Counted from the first letter of the stretch, positions 30,606 through 40,481 are shown. The stretch: 64,000 bases of DNA from Cupriavidus phytohabitans (GCF_000426345.1 NZ_AUFE01000011.1:1-64000), one strand, 5' to 3'. Program-made: numbers and translations. The notes: generated by a model from the letters alone, not told the origin.

Positions 30606-30650
30606 AAAAACGGCAAAAGGGGCGGATCGCTTGCGATCCTGCCCCCGCTG
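30606..30650 (-). terminator. Terminator after dnaN
   Basis: Read on the minus strand, GGGGCAGGATCGC pairs with GCGATCCGCCCC across a tight loop (one mismatch), followed by TTTT and, after a short gap, a second T-run. It lies between the dnaN stop (30738) and the gyrB start (30525), implying that gyrB has its own promoter or relies on readthrough. Confidence 0.65.
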
Positions 30651-30737
30651 CAAAAGGACTGCCCGATTGTTGGCGGGTGTCGTAGCGTGCCGTTTGCTGC
30701 TCCGGTATGTCGTTCTCTGCGTGTCCTTACCGGATCA

Positions 30738-31853
30738 TCAGATGCGCATCGGCATGACGACGTACTTGAAGTTGTCGTCTTCCGGCACGGTAATCAGCGC
30801 ACTCGAATTCGAGTCGCCGAGGCTGACCTGCACTTGCTCGGTCTTGAGGTTGGCAAGGACGTCGAGCAGGTAGGTCACGTTGAAGCCGATATCGAGCGCG
30901 TCGCCCGAGTAATCGAGTTCCAGCTCTTCCTGTGCCTCTTCCTGGTCGGCGTTGGTGGAGCTGATCTTGAGCATGTGCGTGTCGAGGATGCAGCGCACGC
31001 CCTTGAATTTGTCGGTGGTCAGGATCGCGGTGCGTTGCAGCGCCTGCTGCAGGCGCACGCGGTCGATCGCGAAGGCGTTCTTGTAGCCCTTGGGGATCAC
31101 GCGCTGGAAGTCGGGGAACTTGCCTTCGACCAGCTTGGAGATCAGCTCGATATTGGCGAACGTGAATTTGACCTGGTTGGCGGCCAGCTGCACCGTCACC
31201 GGATCGTCGTTGTCTTCCAGCAGGCGCTGCAGTTCCAGGATGGTCTTGCGCGGGATGATGACTTCCTGGCGCGAGCCGACGCCAGCCGCTTCGTTCTCCA
31301 GCTCCACGCCGCAGTAGGCCAGGCGGTGGCCGTCGGTGGCGACTGCCATGACCTTCTTGCCTTCCACCACCAGCAGCATGCCGTTCAGGTAGTAGCGGAT
31401 GTCCTGCTGCGCCATGGCGAAGTGGACCATCGCCAGCAGGTGCTTGAAGGTCTTCTGCGGCAGGCTGACGCTGGCGTTGAATTCGCTGGCTTCGGCAACG
31501 GTCGGGAATTCTTCGGCGGCCAGCGTCTGCAGTGCGAAGCGGCTCTTGCCGGATTGCACCGTCATGCGCTTGTCGTTGAGCGACAGGGCGACGTCGCCGT
31601 CAGGCATGGCACGCAGGATGTCGAGCAGCTTGCGCGCGGCCACGGTGGTGGCGACGCTGTCGTTGCCGACGCCGCATTCCGCGTGCGTGGTGATCTGGAT
31701 TTCGATGTCGGTCGACAGGAAGGACACGTTCGACCCGGACTTGCGAATCAGCAGGTTGGCCAGGATCGGGAGGGTGTGGCGGCGCTCCACGATGCCGCTC
31801 ACGATTTGCAGCGGACGCAGCAGGTTGTCTCGCGAGGTTTTGACCAATTGCAT
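30738..31853 (-). CDS. dnaN: DNA polymerase III beta sliding clamp
   Basis: 371 aa, standard for the family, starting MQLVKTSRDNLLRPL. Three clamp domains are recognisable (ending with DVLANLKTEQVQVSL and YVVMPMRI, the conserved C-terminal PMR-type ending). ATG 31853 is chosen over an in-frame start 15 codons upstream because MQL is the conserved N-terminus. It tethers DNA polymerase to DNA. Lies 368 bases downstream of dnaA on the same strand. Confidence 0.98.
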   Translation of the reverse strand: MQLVKTSRDNLLRPLQIVSGIVERRHTLPILANLLIRKSGSNVSFLSTDIEIQITTHAECGVGNDSVATTVAARKLLDILRAMPDGDVALSLNDKRMTVQSGKSRFALQTLAAEEFPTVAEASEFNASVSLPQKTFKHLLAMVHFAMAQQDIRYYLNGMLLVVEGKKVMAVATDGHRLAYCGVELENEAAGVGSRQEVIIPRKTILELQRLLEDNDDPVTVQLAANQVKFTFANIELISKLVEGKFPDFQRVIPKGYKNAFAIDRVRLQQALQRTAILTTDKFKGVRCILDTHMLKISSTNADQEEAQEELELDYSGDALDIGFNVTYLLDVLANLKTEQVQVSLGDSNSSALITVPEDDNFKYVVMPMRI

Positions 31854-32221
31854 TGAATTTATCCTTCGTCGTTTGTAGTCGGCGACCGCAGAACGCAAAC
31901 AACTCCAAATTCACTTAGGAATCAAGGAGTTAATATGGCATTGTACCAAGGATAAGCCGCTGCGGTGAAGCGGGGCGGGACCGGCGGGCGGGCCAGCTGT
32001 GCACAAAAAGCCACGCTGGCACTGAATGCGCCTGCCATCCCGGCCCGACTCACCGCAAAGCCTTATCGGTGGCCACTTTCCGGACTTTTGCTCCGGCGAT
32101 GCTGACGTTAATTCCCCAGGCGCCACGGGTTGTCCGTGGCGCGCACCCTACAGTATGCCAGCCTCGGGGGCCGGCCCTTCAAAATGCGCCTTTCCCGGTC
32201 TACGGCCGGGAAGGCCATCCA
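31854..32221. other. dnaA-dnaN intergenic gap
   Basis: 368 bases without a credible gene. It holds the probable dnaA terminator at its dnaA end and presumably the dnaN promoter. I found no consensus DnaA box here, unlike origins that lie between dnaA and dnaN. Confidence 0.6.
32181..32214 (-). terminator. Probable dnaA terminator
   Basis: On the minus strand, CCTTCCCGG and CCGGGAAAGG form a stem with one bulged base directly after the dnaA stop, followed a few bases later by TTTT. A moderate rho-independent terminator. Confidence 0.5.
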
Positions 32222-34039
32222 TCAACCCTTGAGCGTCTGCTCCAGCACGTGCAGCTCGTGGTTGAGCTGCGCGTCCTTGCTGCGTTCGTCGGCGATCTTG
32301 CGCACGGCGTGCAGCACGGTGGTGTGGTCGCGGCCGCCGAAGAGCTCGCCGATCTCGGGCAGGCTCTTCTGCGTCAGCTCCTTGGCCAGGTACATCGCGA
32401 TCTGGCGCGGACGGGCAATATTGGCAGGCCGCTTTTTCGAGTACATGTCAGCGACCTTGATGTTGTAGAAATCCGCGCAGGTCTTCTGGATGTTCTCCAC
32501 CGAGATCTGCCGGTTCTGCACCGTCAGCAGGTCCTTCAGCGCTTCGCGCGTCACCTCAATGGTGATGTCCTTGCCGTGGAAGTTGCTGAACGCCAGGATC
32601 TTGCGCAGCGCGCCTTCCAGCTCGCGCACGTTGGAGCGCAGGTGCTTGGCGACGAAGAAGGCGACTTCTTCCGGAACGTTCACGTTCTCGGCGGCGGCCT
32701 TCTTCATCAGGATCGCCACGCGCATTTCCAGCTCGGGCGGCTCGATCGCCACGGTCAGGCCGGAGTCGAAGCGCGAGATCAGGCGGTCGTCGATGCCGGT
32801 GATTTCCTTGGGGTAGGTATCGCTGGTGATGATCACCTGCGCCCGGTTGGCGATCAGGGCCTCGAAGGCGTAGAAGAACTCTTCCTGCGTGCGGTTCTTG
32901 CCGGAGAAGAACTGGATATCGTCGATCAGCAGCAGGTCGAGCGAGTGGTAGTAGCGCTTGAACTCGTCGAACGCCTTGCGCTGGTAGGCCTTCACCACGT
33001 CGGACACGTACTGCTCGGCGTGGATGTAGCGGATGCGCGCGCGCGGGTTCTCCAGCAGCATGTGGTTGCCGATGGAGTGGATCAGGTGGGTCTTGCCCAG
33101 GCCGACGCCGCCATAGAGATACAGCGGGTTGTACGACTTGCCCGGGTTGTTGGCGACCTGGATGGCGGCGGCGCGCGCCAGCTGGTTGGCTTTACCGGTG
33201 ACGAAGTTGTCGAACGTCAGGATCGGGTTCAGGCGCGAGCGCTCGTGGACCGTGTCGCTGGGCTGGTGGCCGGGCATGCCGCTGGCGCCGCCCATCGCTT
33301 GCTGCGACGGGTGCTGCTGGTGAGGCTGCTGCGGCTGCACGCGGTAGGAGCGCGCGCTGGCTTCGGCGGGGTCCATGTGGACCACGTCGATATCGCCCAT
33401 GTCGTTGGCGTGCTGGCTGCCATGGGCGCCCATCTGGCCCATCTGGCCATGGTGCTGCTGGCCCATGCCGGGCATCGGCGCACGCGCGCCGCCCGGGACC
33501 GAAGCGGCGGACGGATTGCCCGGATTGCCATATGGCGGCTGGCCCATGCCGTAGGAAGCGGCGGCGGGATAGTCGCCATAGCCCGGCTGGCCGGCATGGC
33601 CGGATTGGCCGGCCATGGGGTAGGGCGCCTGCGCGCCCATCTGCTGGCCGCCCGGGTAGCCGCCCATCCCCGTACCCGGGGCTGCGTGGCCATCCATGCC
33701 CGGCATGCCCATGGCGCCGCCCTGCTGCGCGTGCGCGCCCGGCCCGATGGCCGGTTGCGGCGCCTGCATATAGGCAGCGGCACGGCCGGAAGCCGCGGGA
33801 TCGAGCACGAACTGGACGCTGACCTGCGCTTCCCAGTACTCGCAGGCCAATGCGGTGATGCGCCCCGAAAACTGGCTCTTGACCCAGTCGAGCTTGAAAC
33901 GGTTGGGCGCAGCAATCCGCAGCGCGTGCGTTTCTTCATCGAACGCAACGGGCGCCAGCGGCTTGATCCACGTTTTGAACTGTTGCGGCGTCAGCTCGCG
34001 CTCGAGTTGCGCGGCTGCCGCCTGCCAGAAATCTTGCAT
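32222..34039 (-). CDS. dnaA: Chromosomal replication initiator DnaA with very long linker
   Basis: 605 aa. Domain I (about 1-85) begins [20 protein letters not shown]; domain III is the AAA+ core from [18 protein letters not shown] with Walker [10 protein letters not shown] and Walker [10 protein letters not shown]; domain IV is the DnaA-box-binding HTH with [12 protein letters not shown]. Between them is a linker of roughly 180 residues, rich in Gly, Met, Gln, Pro and His, against about 45 in E. coli DnaA (467 aa). ATG 34039 is preferred to a GTG 15 codons upstream because MQDFW is the usual N-terminus. Initiates replication at the adjacent oriC. Confidence 0.97.
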   Translation of the reverse strand: MQDFWQAAAAQLERELTPQQFKTWIKPLAPVAFDEETHALRIAAPNRFKLDWVKSQFSGRITALACEYWEAQVSVQFVLDPAASGRAAAYMQAPQPAIGPGAHAQQGGAMGMPGMDGHAAPGTGMGGYPGGQQMGAQAPYPMAGQSGHAGQPGYGDYPAAASYGMGQPPYGNPGNPSAASVPGGARAPMPGMGQQHHGQMGQMGAHGSQHANDMGDIDVVHMDPAEASARSYRVQPQQPHQQHPSQQAMGGASGMPGHQPSDTVHERSRLNPILTFDNFVTGKANQLARAAAIQVANNPGKSYNPLYLYGGVGLGKTHLIHSIGNHMLLENPRARIRYIHAEQYVSDVVKAYQRKAFDEFKRYYHSLDLLLIDDIQFFSGKNRTQEEFFYAFEALIANRAQVIITSDTYPKEITGIDDRLISRFDSGLTVAIEPPELEMRVAILMKKAAAENVNVPEEVAFFVAKHLRSNVRELEGALRKILAFSNFHGKDITIEVTREALKDLLTVQNRQISVENIQKTCADFYNIKVADMYSKKRPANIARPRQIAMYLAKELTQKSLPEIGELFGGRDHTTVLHAVRKIADERSKDAQLNHELHVLEQTLKG

Positions 34040-34289
34040 TGTTTGTTGTTTAGTAGTGGCACCCGGGGATCGCGGCCCGGGCACATCAAAAGCGGCGTTG
34101 ACGTTGCGTCGACCGGGCCTTACTTGCCGAACTGGTAATCACTACCAGTTGGCGTACCCCCGCGACATGCCAGCGCCAGCCAACGAGCGACCGACTCGCC
34201 GCACTGTGCGCGCGTTAACTCATGCGTTTTTCGCGGAGGGGGACCCGGGTTGCGCCTGCGCCACGCAGCCCGTGATGTGTTTAGACCGG

Positions 34290-34570
34290 GATTGTACCCC
34301 CGGCCCGGAGTTATCCACAAAGGATAAGTCTGTGGACAACTTGTGCAAATTCAGTGGATTGTTGTGCACAACCCGTGGTGCAGTGCGGGGTAGCGGGCTG
34401 TGGAAACCCGCGAAAATTCAGGGAAAACATAGACTTCGGCCTGAGTTGTCTTATATGTTGGCGGCGCTGCATGCACATAAATTTGTGCACCGTCCACTGT
34501 GGACAATGACGCACTGACAAGTTCTTCGGTATGTGGCATATGTGCCGGCGCACAACATCGTTTACCTTGA
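34290..34570. other. oriC: Chromosomal origin oriC (DnaA-box cluster)
   Basis: The 803-base gap between divergent dnaA and rpmH contains a cluster of DnaA boxes: TTATCCACA at 34311-34319, TTGTCCACA on the minus strand at 34331-34339 and again at 34498-34506, and the palindromic near-box TTGTGCACAA at 34362-34371, plus weaker TTTGTGCAC-type sites near 34482. Locally AT-richer stretches (CATAAATTTGT, GCGAAAATTCAGGGAAAAC) could unwind. The divergence of core genes at this point (minus to the left, plus to the right) agrees with an origin. The remaining parts, 34040-34290 and 34596-34842, show no gene. Confidence 0.85.
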
Positions 34571-34595
34571 CACCTTCGCTAAAACTGGATTAAAT
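34567..34595 (+). promoter_or_regulatory. Probable sigma70 promoter of rpmH-rnpA
   Basis: TTGACA (34567-34572) and TTAAAT (34590-34595) are separated by 17 bases at the edge of oriC, reading towards rpmH about 250 bases downstream. Perfect -35, four-of-six -10. Confidence 0.55.
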
Positions 34596-34842
34596 GCCGG
34601 GTTCTGCGATGCGGCAGGGGATCACGTATGCGCATCGCCGGGTCTGGCCTGTTCGTGCCGTCCGCGCCCACAGGCCCACGCCTGCACCGCGCCGCCGGCC
34701 GGCAGCAAGACAGAACCAGAATCGTCGGCAACACCGCGGCAGTTCCTTGCCAGCGGCAGCCCCATGCGAACCATACGCGGCGGCCACGGCACCCCGGCAC
34801 CGGCCGAAGCCGGGCACGCCCAGATCAACCAGAGAGTGCAAC

Positions 34843-34977
34843 ATGAAACGTACCTACCAACCTTCCGTTACCCGCCGCAAGCGTACCCACGGTTTCCGCG
34901 TGCGCATGAAGACCCGTGGCGGCCGTGCCGTCATCAACGCTCGCCGCGCCAAGGGCCGCAAGCGCCTGGCCATCTGA
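34843..34977 (+). CDS. rpmH: 50S ribosomal protein L34
   Basis: 44 aa, [18 protein letters not shown] to GRKRLAI, the universal L34 sequence and length. Starts at ATG 34843. First gene of the rpmH-rnpA-yidD-yidC cluster next to oriC. Confidence 0.99.
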   Translation: MKRTYQPSVTRRKRTHGFRVRMKTRGGRAVINARRAKGRKRLAI

Positions 34978-34995
34978 GGCCCGGGCAACCGGCCT

Positions 34996-35016
34996 GACGG
35001 CGCCACCGGCGCCGTC
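34996..35016 (+). other. Hairpin between rpmH and rnpA
   Basis: GACGGCGCC and GGCGCCGTC form a perfect 9-bp stem with a 3-base loop, without a T-run. It probably acts as mRNA processing or attenuation between the highly expressed rpmH and poorly expressed rnpA rather than as a full terminator. Confidence 0.45.
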
Positions 35017-35124
35017 GATGCCTCTTGCCTCGGGTCCAGGGCGGCCTGCGCAGTTTGCGCCGCGCAGTTTGCACCGGGTTGCCGCCGGGTCCAGCTAGTC
35101 AGTCAGCAGTATCTCTCGCCAGCC

Positions 35125-35589
35125 TTGCCCAGCGTGTCAGCCCATGCCTTCCCCAAAGCCGCGAGGCTAACAAAGACGGATGAGTTTTCATCCGTTTTTG
35201 CTTTGCGGCCCCGGCGTCGCAGCACGCATTTCGTGCTGTACGTGCGCGCCAACGGCCAGGCCGAAGCCCGGCTGGGCGTGGTCGTGGGCAAGAAGTTCGC
35301 GCCGCGCGCCGCCGAGCGCAACCTGGTGAAGCGGATGGCGCGCGAGCTGTTCCGCCAGCGCCGCGAGCAGTTGTCGGGGCGTGACGTGCTGTTGCGCCTG
35401 CAGGCAAAATTCCCGCGGGCGGAATTTGCCACGCGCACGGCGGTCCGACAGGCGTGCGCGGCGGAAATCGCCAGCCTGCTGGAGGTGGCGGCCAGGCCGC
35501 TGCCGCCGCCGCCCGCTGCCAACCCTGCACCGCCCGCCCCACCGCCGGCTTCTGCCCCGCAGAGCCAGCCACCGGGCCTTCCGGCCTGA
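35125..35589 (+). CDS. rnpA: Ribonuclease P protein component
   Basis: Basic protein of up to 154 aa with the family core: [20 protein letters not shown] and the RNase P signature [13 protein letters not shown]. It binds RNase P RNA and assists tRNA 5' maturation. The start is uncertain: TTG 35125 gives the full frame, GTG 35134 is equally possible, and no clear ribosome site is visible; weak initiation is common for rnpA. The C-terminal 45 residues are a Pro/Ala-rich tail beyond the fold. Ends 10 bases before yidD. Confidence 0.95.
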   Translation: MPSVSAHAFPKAARLTKTDEFSSVFALRPRRRSTHFVLYVRANGQAEARLGVVVGKKFAPRAAERNLVKRMARELFRQRREQLSGRDVLLRLQAKFPRAEFATRTAVRQACAAEIASLLEVAARPLPPPPAANPAPPAPPPASAPQSQPPGLPA

Positions 35590-35599
35590 CGGTCTCACC

Positions 35600-35908
35600 A
35601 TGAAGCGAATCCTGCTAGCCCTGCTGCGTATCTACAAGATCGCCCTGAGTCCTTACCTGGGCTCGCAGTGCCGCTTCCTGCCGACCTGTTCCGACTACGC
35701 CCGCGACGCGATCGTCCATCACGGCGCCGCGCGCGGCAGCTGGATGGCGGCCTGCCGGCTGTGCCGTTGCCATCCTTTCGCACAAGGCGGGTATGATCCC
35801 GTGCCGGGCACGGAAACCGACACAGCCAGGGCGGACTCCGCCTCGGGCCGTTCCGTCCATGCCGCGGCGGGCCATGCGCCTGCCGCAATCCGTCTGCCCA
35901 GACCCTGA
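35600..35908 (+). CDS. yidD: Membrane protein insertion efficiency factor YidD
   Basis: 102 aa. Amphipathic N-terminus [20 protein letters not shown], then the cysteine-containing core [15 protein letters not shown] and [15 protein letters not shown], diagnostic for YidD (formerly DUF37). It associates with the inner membrane and helps YidC. The last 30 residues are a variable extension. Starts 10 bases after rnpA. Confidence 0.97.
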   Translation: MKRILLALLRIYKIALSPYLGSQCRFLPTCSDYARDAIVHHGAARGSWMAACRLCRCHPFAQGGYDPVPGTETDTARADSASGRSVHAAAGHAPAAIRLPRP

Positions 35909-35929
35909 TTTCTCCGACCACAGCCAGAC

Positions 35930-37600
35930 ATGGATATCAAACGCACCATCCTCTGGGTCATCTTCTCGATGTCCCTCGTGCTGCTCTACGACAACTGGCA
36001 ACGCTCCCAAGGCCACGCGTCGATGTTCTTCCCGAGCGCGACGCAGCAGCAGGCCGCTTCGGCGCCGGCCGCCAGCGGCGCGGCCGCGCAGGGCGACGTG
36101 CCCAAGGCCAACGTCCAGCCGGGCGCAGCGGCTCCGGCCGCCGGCGCTGCGCCGCAGACCGCCGCCCAGCCCGCCGGCGAGAAGATCGTGGTGACCACCG
36201 ACACGGTGCGCGCCGAGATCGACACCGCCGGTGGCATCGTGTCGCGCCTGGAACTGCTCAAGGAGCACGAGAAGGACGGCAAGCCGGTGGTGCTGTTCGA
36301 GCGTGACAACGTGCGCACCTACATGGCGCGCTCGGGCCTGATCGGCGGCGACCTGCCCAACCACACCACGGTGTTCACCGCCGCGCCGGGCCCGCGCAAC
36401 CTGGATGGCGCCGAGCAACTGGAAGTGGTGCTGACCGGCGACAAGAACGGCGTAAAGCTGGTGAAGACTTACATCTTCCGCAAGGGCAGCTATGTGGTCG
36501 ACACCAAGTTCGATGTGACCAACGCGGGTACCGCGCCGGTGTCGCCGACGCTGTACCTGGAGCTGGCGCGTGACGGCACCAAGGTGGAGCAGTCGCAGTT
36601 CTACAGCACCTTCACCGGCCCGGCGGTCTACACCGACGCCGACAAGTACCACAAGATCGACTTCGAAGACATCGCCAAGGGCAAGGCCACCGTGCCGGCC
36701 GCCGCCAACAACGGCTGGGTGGCGATGGTGCAGCACTACTTTGCCTCGGCCTGGATCCCGCAGACCGGCAAGGAGCACAGCTTCTACGTCCAGCAGATCG
36801 ATCCGAACCTGTACCGCGTGGGCATCCAGCAGCCGCTGGGCGAAGTGGCCCCGGGCGCCACGGTGAGCACCGATGCACGCCTGTTCGCCGGTCCGCAGGA
36901 AGAGCACATGCTCGAGAAGGTTGCCCCGGGCCTGGAGCTGGTGAAGGACTACGGCTGGCTGACCATCCTGGCCAAGCCGCTGTTCTGGCTGCTGGAGAAG
37001 CTGCACGCCTTCCTGGGCAACTGGGGCTGGTCGATCATCGCGCTGACGGTGCTGATCAAGCTGGTGTTCTTCCCGTTGTCGGCGGCGAGCTACAAGTCCA
37101 TGGGCAAGATGAAGGACCTGCAGCCGCGCATGACCGCGATCCGCGAGCGTTACAAGAACGACCCGCAGAAGATGAACCAGGAGATGATGGGGCTGTACAA
37201 GACCGAGAAGGTCAACCCGCTCGGCGGCTGCCTGCCGATCGTGATCCAGATCCCGGTATTTATCGCGCTGTACTGGGTGCTGCTGTCGTCGGTTGAGATG
37301 CGCGGTGCGCCGTGGCTGGGCTGGATCAAGGACCTGTCGGTGCCGGATCCGTTCTACATCCTGCCGATCGTGATGGCCGTGTCGATGTTCCTGCAGACCA
37401 AGCTGAACCCGACGCCGCCGGATCCGGTGCAGGCCAAGGTCATGACGATCATGCCGCTGGTGTTCTCGGTGATGTTCTTCTTCTTCCCGGCCGGCCTGGT
37501 GCTGTACTGGGTGGTGAACAACATCCTGTCGATCGCGCAGCAGTGGCAGATCAACCGGATGCTTGGCAAGGGCAAGACGGCGGTTGTGGCCAAGAGCTGA
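35930..37600 (+). CDS. yidC: Membrane protein insertase YidC
   Basis: 556 aa, gram-negative form. N-terminal membrane anchor ([19 protein letters not shown]), an Ala/Pro-rich spacer, a large periplasmic beta domain (about 90-340), then the conserved insertase part with five membrane spans starting at [18 protein letters not shown], with [18 protein letters not shown] in the cytoplasmic hairpin and ending [15 protein letters not shown]. It inserts membrane proteins with or without SecYEG. Followed by a good terminator. Confidence 0.98.
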   Translation: MDIKRTILWVIFSMSLVLLYDNWQRSQGHASMFFPSATQQQAASAPAASGAAAQGDVPKANVQPGAAAPAAGAAPQTAAQPAGEKIVVTTDTVRAEIDTAGGIVSRLELLKEHEKDGKPVVLFERDNVRTYMARSGLIGGDLPNHTTVFTAAPGPRNLDGAEQLEVVLTGDKNGVKLVKTYIFRKGSYVVDTKFDVTNAGTAPVSPTLYLELARDGTKVEQSQFYSTFTGPAVYTDADKYHKIDFEDIAKGKATVPAAANNGWVAMVQHYFASAWIPQTGKEHSFYVQQIDPNLYRVGIQQPLGEVAPGATVSTDARLFAGPQEEHMLEKVAPGLELVKDYGWLTILAKPLFWLLEKLHAFLGNWGWSIIALTVLIKLVFFPLSAASYKSMGKMKDLQPRMTAIRERYKNDPQKMNQEMMGLYKTEKVNPLGGCLPIVIQIPVFIALYWVLLSSVEMRGAPWLGWIKDLSVPDPFYILPIVMAVSMFLQTKLNPTPPDPVQAKVMTIMPLVFSVMFFFFPAGLVLYWVVNNILSIAQQWQINRMLGKGKTAVVAKS

Positions 37601-37636
37601 TTGCCCGATCGCAACAAATCGATGCAGTCACCATGA

Positions 37637-37666
37637 AGCCCGGCAGTGATGCCGGGCTTTTTGTTT
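37637..37666 (+). terminator. Terminator after yidC
   Basis: AGCCCGGCA, loop GTGA, TGCCGGGCT then TTTTGTTT: a textbook rho-independent terminator 36 bases after the yidC stop. Confidence 0.9.
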
Positions 37667-37703
37667 GGTCGATCGCCGATGGAGCTGGACTGTCGCGCGG
37701 TTT

Positions 37704-37736
37704 GCTCCCCTCTCCCATGAAGTGGGAGAGGGGAGC
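37704..37736 (-). repeat. REP-like palindrome, copy 1
   Basis: Perfect 14-bp arms GCTCCCCTCTCCCA / TGGGAGAGGGGAGC around TGAAG. The preceding GCGCGGTTTG, read on the minus strand, gives the tail GAGCAAACCGCGC shared with the other copies. Confidence 0.7.
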
Positions 37737-37826
37737 CTTGTTCCCGCGGTGACGGCTGCGGCTGGCCTCTGCTGGCTGCGGCAGGCGTATGCTACTGGCC
37801 TGCGCCTCAATGCCTGGAGACCCACC

Positions 37827-38597
37827 ATGAGCTGGTCCGCCCGCCAATACGTTGCCTTCGAAGACGAACGCACCCGTCCCGTCCGCGACCTCGTCGCCGC
37901 CATTCCCAACGAGATCGTGCGCAACGCGGTGGATATCGGCTGCGGCCCGGGCAACTCCACGGAGGTATTGCTGGCGCGGTACGCGGGCGCATCGATCACC
38001 GGCCTGGACAGCTCCGACGACATGGTCGACGCCGCGCGCAAGCGCCTGCCTGATGTGCAGTTCCGCGTGGCCGACATCGGCGCCTGGGACGATCCCGGCC
38101 CGTACGACGTGATCCTGGCCAACGCCGTGCTGCAATGGCTGCCCGACCATGCCACCCTGTTTCCCAAACTCGTTTCCAAGCTTTCGGAAGGCGGCACGCT
38201 GGCCGTGCAGATGCCTGACAACCTGGAAGAACCCGCGCACCGGCTGATGCGGCAGGTGGCGGCGGAAAGCCCGTGGGCGGAGCAGCTGGCCAGCGCCAGC
38301 AAGGCGCGCGCCGAGCGTTCACCGGCGCAGTGGTACTACCAACTGCTGCGCCCGCTGTGCCGGCGCGTGGATGTGTGGCTGACCACCTACCACCATCCGC
38401 TGGCCGGCGGCGCGGCGGCGGTGGTGGAGTGGTTCAAGGGCAGCGGACTGCGGCCTTTCCTGCAGCCGCTGGACGAGGCCGGGCGCGTGGCGTACCTGGC
38501 GCGCTACGAAAGCGAGATCGCGAAGGCGTATCCCGCGCTGCCCGACAAGTCGGTGCTGCTGCCGTTCCCGCGGCTGTTTATCGTGGCGACGCGCTGA
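37827..38597 (+). CDS. tam: Trans-aconitate 2-methyltransferase-like SAM methyltransferase
   Basis: 256 aa. SAM-binding motif I AVDIGCGPGNST at residues about 34-45, acidic motif II GLDSSDDMV, and PYDVILANAVLQWLPDH, all typical of Tam (family length about 255). The N-terminus MSWSARQYVAFEDERTRPVRD also matches. Tam methylates trans-aconitate, a toxic by-product of the TCA cycle; the assignment is by family resemblance. ATG 37827; the upstream open frame overlaps a REP-like repeat and was not used. Confidence 0.8.
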   Translation: MSWSARQYVAFEDERTRPVRDLVAAIPNEIVRNAVDIGCGPGNSTEVLLARYAGASITGLDSSDDMVDAARKRLPDVQFRVADIGAWDDPGPYDVILANAVLQWLPDHATLFPKLVSKLSEGGTLAVQMPDNLEEPAHRLMRQVAAESPWAEQLASASKARAERSPAQWYYQLLRPLCRRVDVWLTTYHHPLAGGAAAVVEWFKGSGLRPFLQPLDEAGRVAYLARYESEIAKAYPALPDKSVLLPFPRLFIVATR

Positions 38598-38622
38598 AGC
38601 GCCGCCTTCCGGATCTGCCGGA

Positions 38623-39009
38623 TCAGGCCGGCTTGTGGCACACCGCTTCGATGTTGTGCCCGTCCGGGTCCAGCACGAAGGCGCCGTAGTAATCAGGGTG
38701 GTAATGCGCCCGGACACCCGGCGCGCCATTGTCCCGGCCACCCGCCTCGATCGCGGCGCGGTAGAAGTTGTCCACTAGCTCGCGGCTGTCCACGCGGAAG
38801 GCCACGTGGACCGGCGGCCGGTTGGGCTCGCCGCGGTGGATCCAGAAATCCGGCTTGCCCGGTGGCCCGAAGCCTGCCACGTCGGTACTGCCCGTGACGC
38901 TGGCCGGAAATTCCTTGACGAGGCCGTAGCCGATGGCGCCGAGCGCGGCCAGGTAGAACGCGCGGCTTTTGGCGTAGTCGCTGACGCTGGCGCCGGTATG
39001 GTCGATCAT
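38623..39009 (-). CDS. VOC-family (glyoxalase-like) protein
   Basis: 128 aa, a single vicinal-oxygen-chelate domain: MIDHTGASVSDYAKSRAFYL opens the first beta-alpha-beta module with the metal-ligand His at position 3, and VHVAFRVDSRELVDNFY the second; ends with FVLDPDGHNIEAVCH, a typical VOC C-terminus. Substrate unknown. Probably co-transcribed with the PaaI thioesterase 25 bases upstream. Confidence 0.85.
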   Translation of the reverse strand: MIDHTGASVSDYAKSRAFYLAALGAIGYGLVKEFPASVTGSTDVAGFGPPGKPDFWIHRGEPNRPPVHVAFRVDSRELVDNFYRAAIEAGGRDNGAPGVRAHYHPDYYGAFVLDPDGHNIEAVCHKPA

Positions 39010-39034
39010 GCTTGGCTCCTTGCAGTGGGTTGGC

Positions 39035-39472
39035 TCAGGCCAGGTCCAGCACGCTCATGGTGGCGTTGTAGCGGCTCACCAGCACCGATTCGCCGTGCAC
39101 GTCCGCAAACACATCCGCCTCGACCACGATGATCGAGCGGCCGGACTTGAGCACGTCGGCACGGCAGCGCAGCCGTTCGCTGCGCACGGCCCTGAGCAGG
39201 TTGATCTTGAATTCCGCGGTGACCACGTGCTGGCCCGCTTCGAGGATGGTGCTGGCCGCCGCGCCCGCGGTGTGGTCGGCCATGGTGGCCTGCACGCCGG
39301 CATGGACGATGCCGCCGTGCTGCAGGTGACGCGGCGTGATGGCCAGCGTCGATTCGCACCAGCCTGGCCCACAGTCCGCCAGCGAGATGCCGACGTCATT
39401 GACGAACGCGGCCTGGCGGAAGCCGGCCTCGATGGTGTCGCGCAGCAGGAGACGCTCCTGTTCAGTGGTCAT
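39035..39472 (-). CDS. PaaI-family hotdog thioesterase
   Basis: 145 aa with the hotdog signature HGGIVHAGVQATMADHTAG and a strand-rich C-terminal half (AEFKINLLRAV, IIVVEADVFA). Family members hydrolyse acyl-CoA thioesters, often aromatic ones. First gene of a probable two-gene unit with the VOC protein. Confidence 0.85.
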   Translation of the reverse strand: MTTEQERLLLRDTIEAGFRQAAFVNDVGISLADCGPGWCESTLAITPRHLQHGGIVHAGVQATMADHTAGAAASTILEAGQHVVTAEFKINLLRAVRSERLRCRADVLKSGRSIIVVEADVFADVHGESVLVSRYNATMSVLDLA

Positions 39473-39650
39473 GGCGGGTCCTCGGTCAGGTCACTGCATC
39501 ACCAGGCGGTGTGCGCATTCCAGCGCGACGGCGGATCCCTGTCAACCGCGGCGGCGCCTGATGCGTCGCGCGGAAGCATTCGCGCGTGCCGTCGCCTACA
39601 CTGGTGGCATCTGCGTCCCGCCTGCGCGCCTGCCCCGCATAAAGACTGCC

Positions 39651-40481
39651 ATGACCGACGCCCAGCCGCCCGTGCTGCGCCGCAAGACGCACTCGGTCGT
39701 TGCTTTTGCCGCGCTGACACAGGCAAGTCTGGCGCGGATCGACACGTCTCTGCAGGATTTGTTGCACCGCGACGAAACGGAAGACCTGCACCAGCTGCGC
39801 GTAGCGGTGCGCCATGCGCGCGCGGTGCTGTGGGCGCTCGGGCCTGCGCTGCCCCGGCTGGAACGCGAGCGCTGGAAGCGCGAGCTGCGCACACTGGCGC
39901 GAGCGACCAGCGAGGTGCGCGACTGGGACGTCTTCCTGGCCGAGACCGTCGCCCCCGCACGCAAGAAAGCCCCCGAAGATCCGGTGCTGGCCGCCGTGGC
40001 CGACACGGCGGCCAAGCGGCGCAACACGGCTCGCGCGGCCATGCTGGCGGCACTGGTCACCTATCGCGACGGACAGTTGCCTGTCGTGCAACGCGATCTC
40101 GCCCACCTGGGCCACCTTGCGGAAAAGGTCGCCGCCCAAGGCAAGACCGGGCGGCGCGACCGCCTCGGCCCGTTCGCGCGGCGGCGCGTGCGCCGCGGCC
40201 GCAAGCGGCTGCGCGCGATGAAGCGGGCCGCCCGGGGCGGCGACCCGGGCGCGGTGCATGACCAGCGCATCGAGGGCAAGCGGCTGCGCTATACGATCGA
40301 GGCGCTGGCACCGGTGTTGCCGTCACGCTATACCAAGCGGCTGCAACGCAAGCTGGTCAGGCAGCAGACGCGGCTGGGAGACTTTGTCGATGCCATGGTC
40401 GCGCGCCGGCTGATGCGCGAATGCCTGGACGTGCCTGAGCTGCCCGACGACGTGCCACCGCCACCGCCCGGCGCGAGCTGA
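39651..40481 (+). CDS. CHAD-domain protein (276 aa)
   Basis: A helical protein very rich in Arg/Ala with the conserved histidines of CHAD: EDLHQLRVAVRHARAVLW near the N-terminus and VHDQRIEGKRLRYTIEAL near residue 205. CHAD domains bind polyphosphate through His/Lys/Arg surfaces (established for several members). ATG 39651. Stands alone without the CYTH phosphatase domain that often accompanies it. The next gene, mnmE, starts 99 bases later. Confidence 0.88.
   Translation: MTDAQPPVLRRKTHSVVAFAALTQASLARIDTSLQDLLHRDETEDLHQLRVAVRHARAVLWALGPALPRLERERWKRELRTLARATSEVRDWDVFLAETVAPARKKAPEDPVLAAVADTAAKRRNTARAAMLAALVTYRDGQLPVVQRDLAHLGHLAEKVAAQGKTGRRDRLGPFARRRVRRGRKRLRAMKRAARGGDPGAVHDQRIEGKRLRYTIEALAPVLPSRYTKRLQRKLVRQQTRLGDFVDAMVARRLMRECLDVPELPDDVPPPPPGAS

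Noticed and set aside
32069..34138. 689-codon open frame on the plus strand opposite dnaA
   Set aside because: It is antisense to a certain dnaA gene; long antisense frames are common at high GC, and its composition (His/Val/Gly/Ala repeats) is not protein-like.
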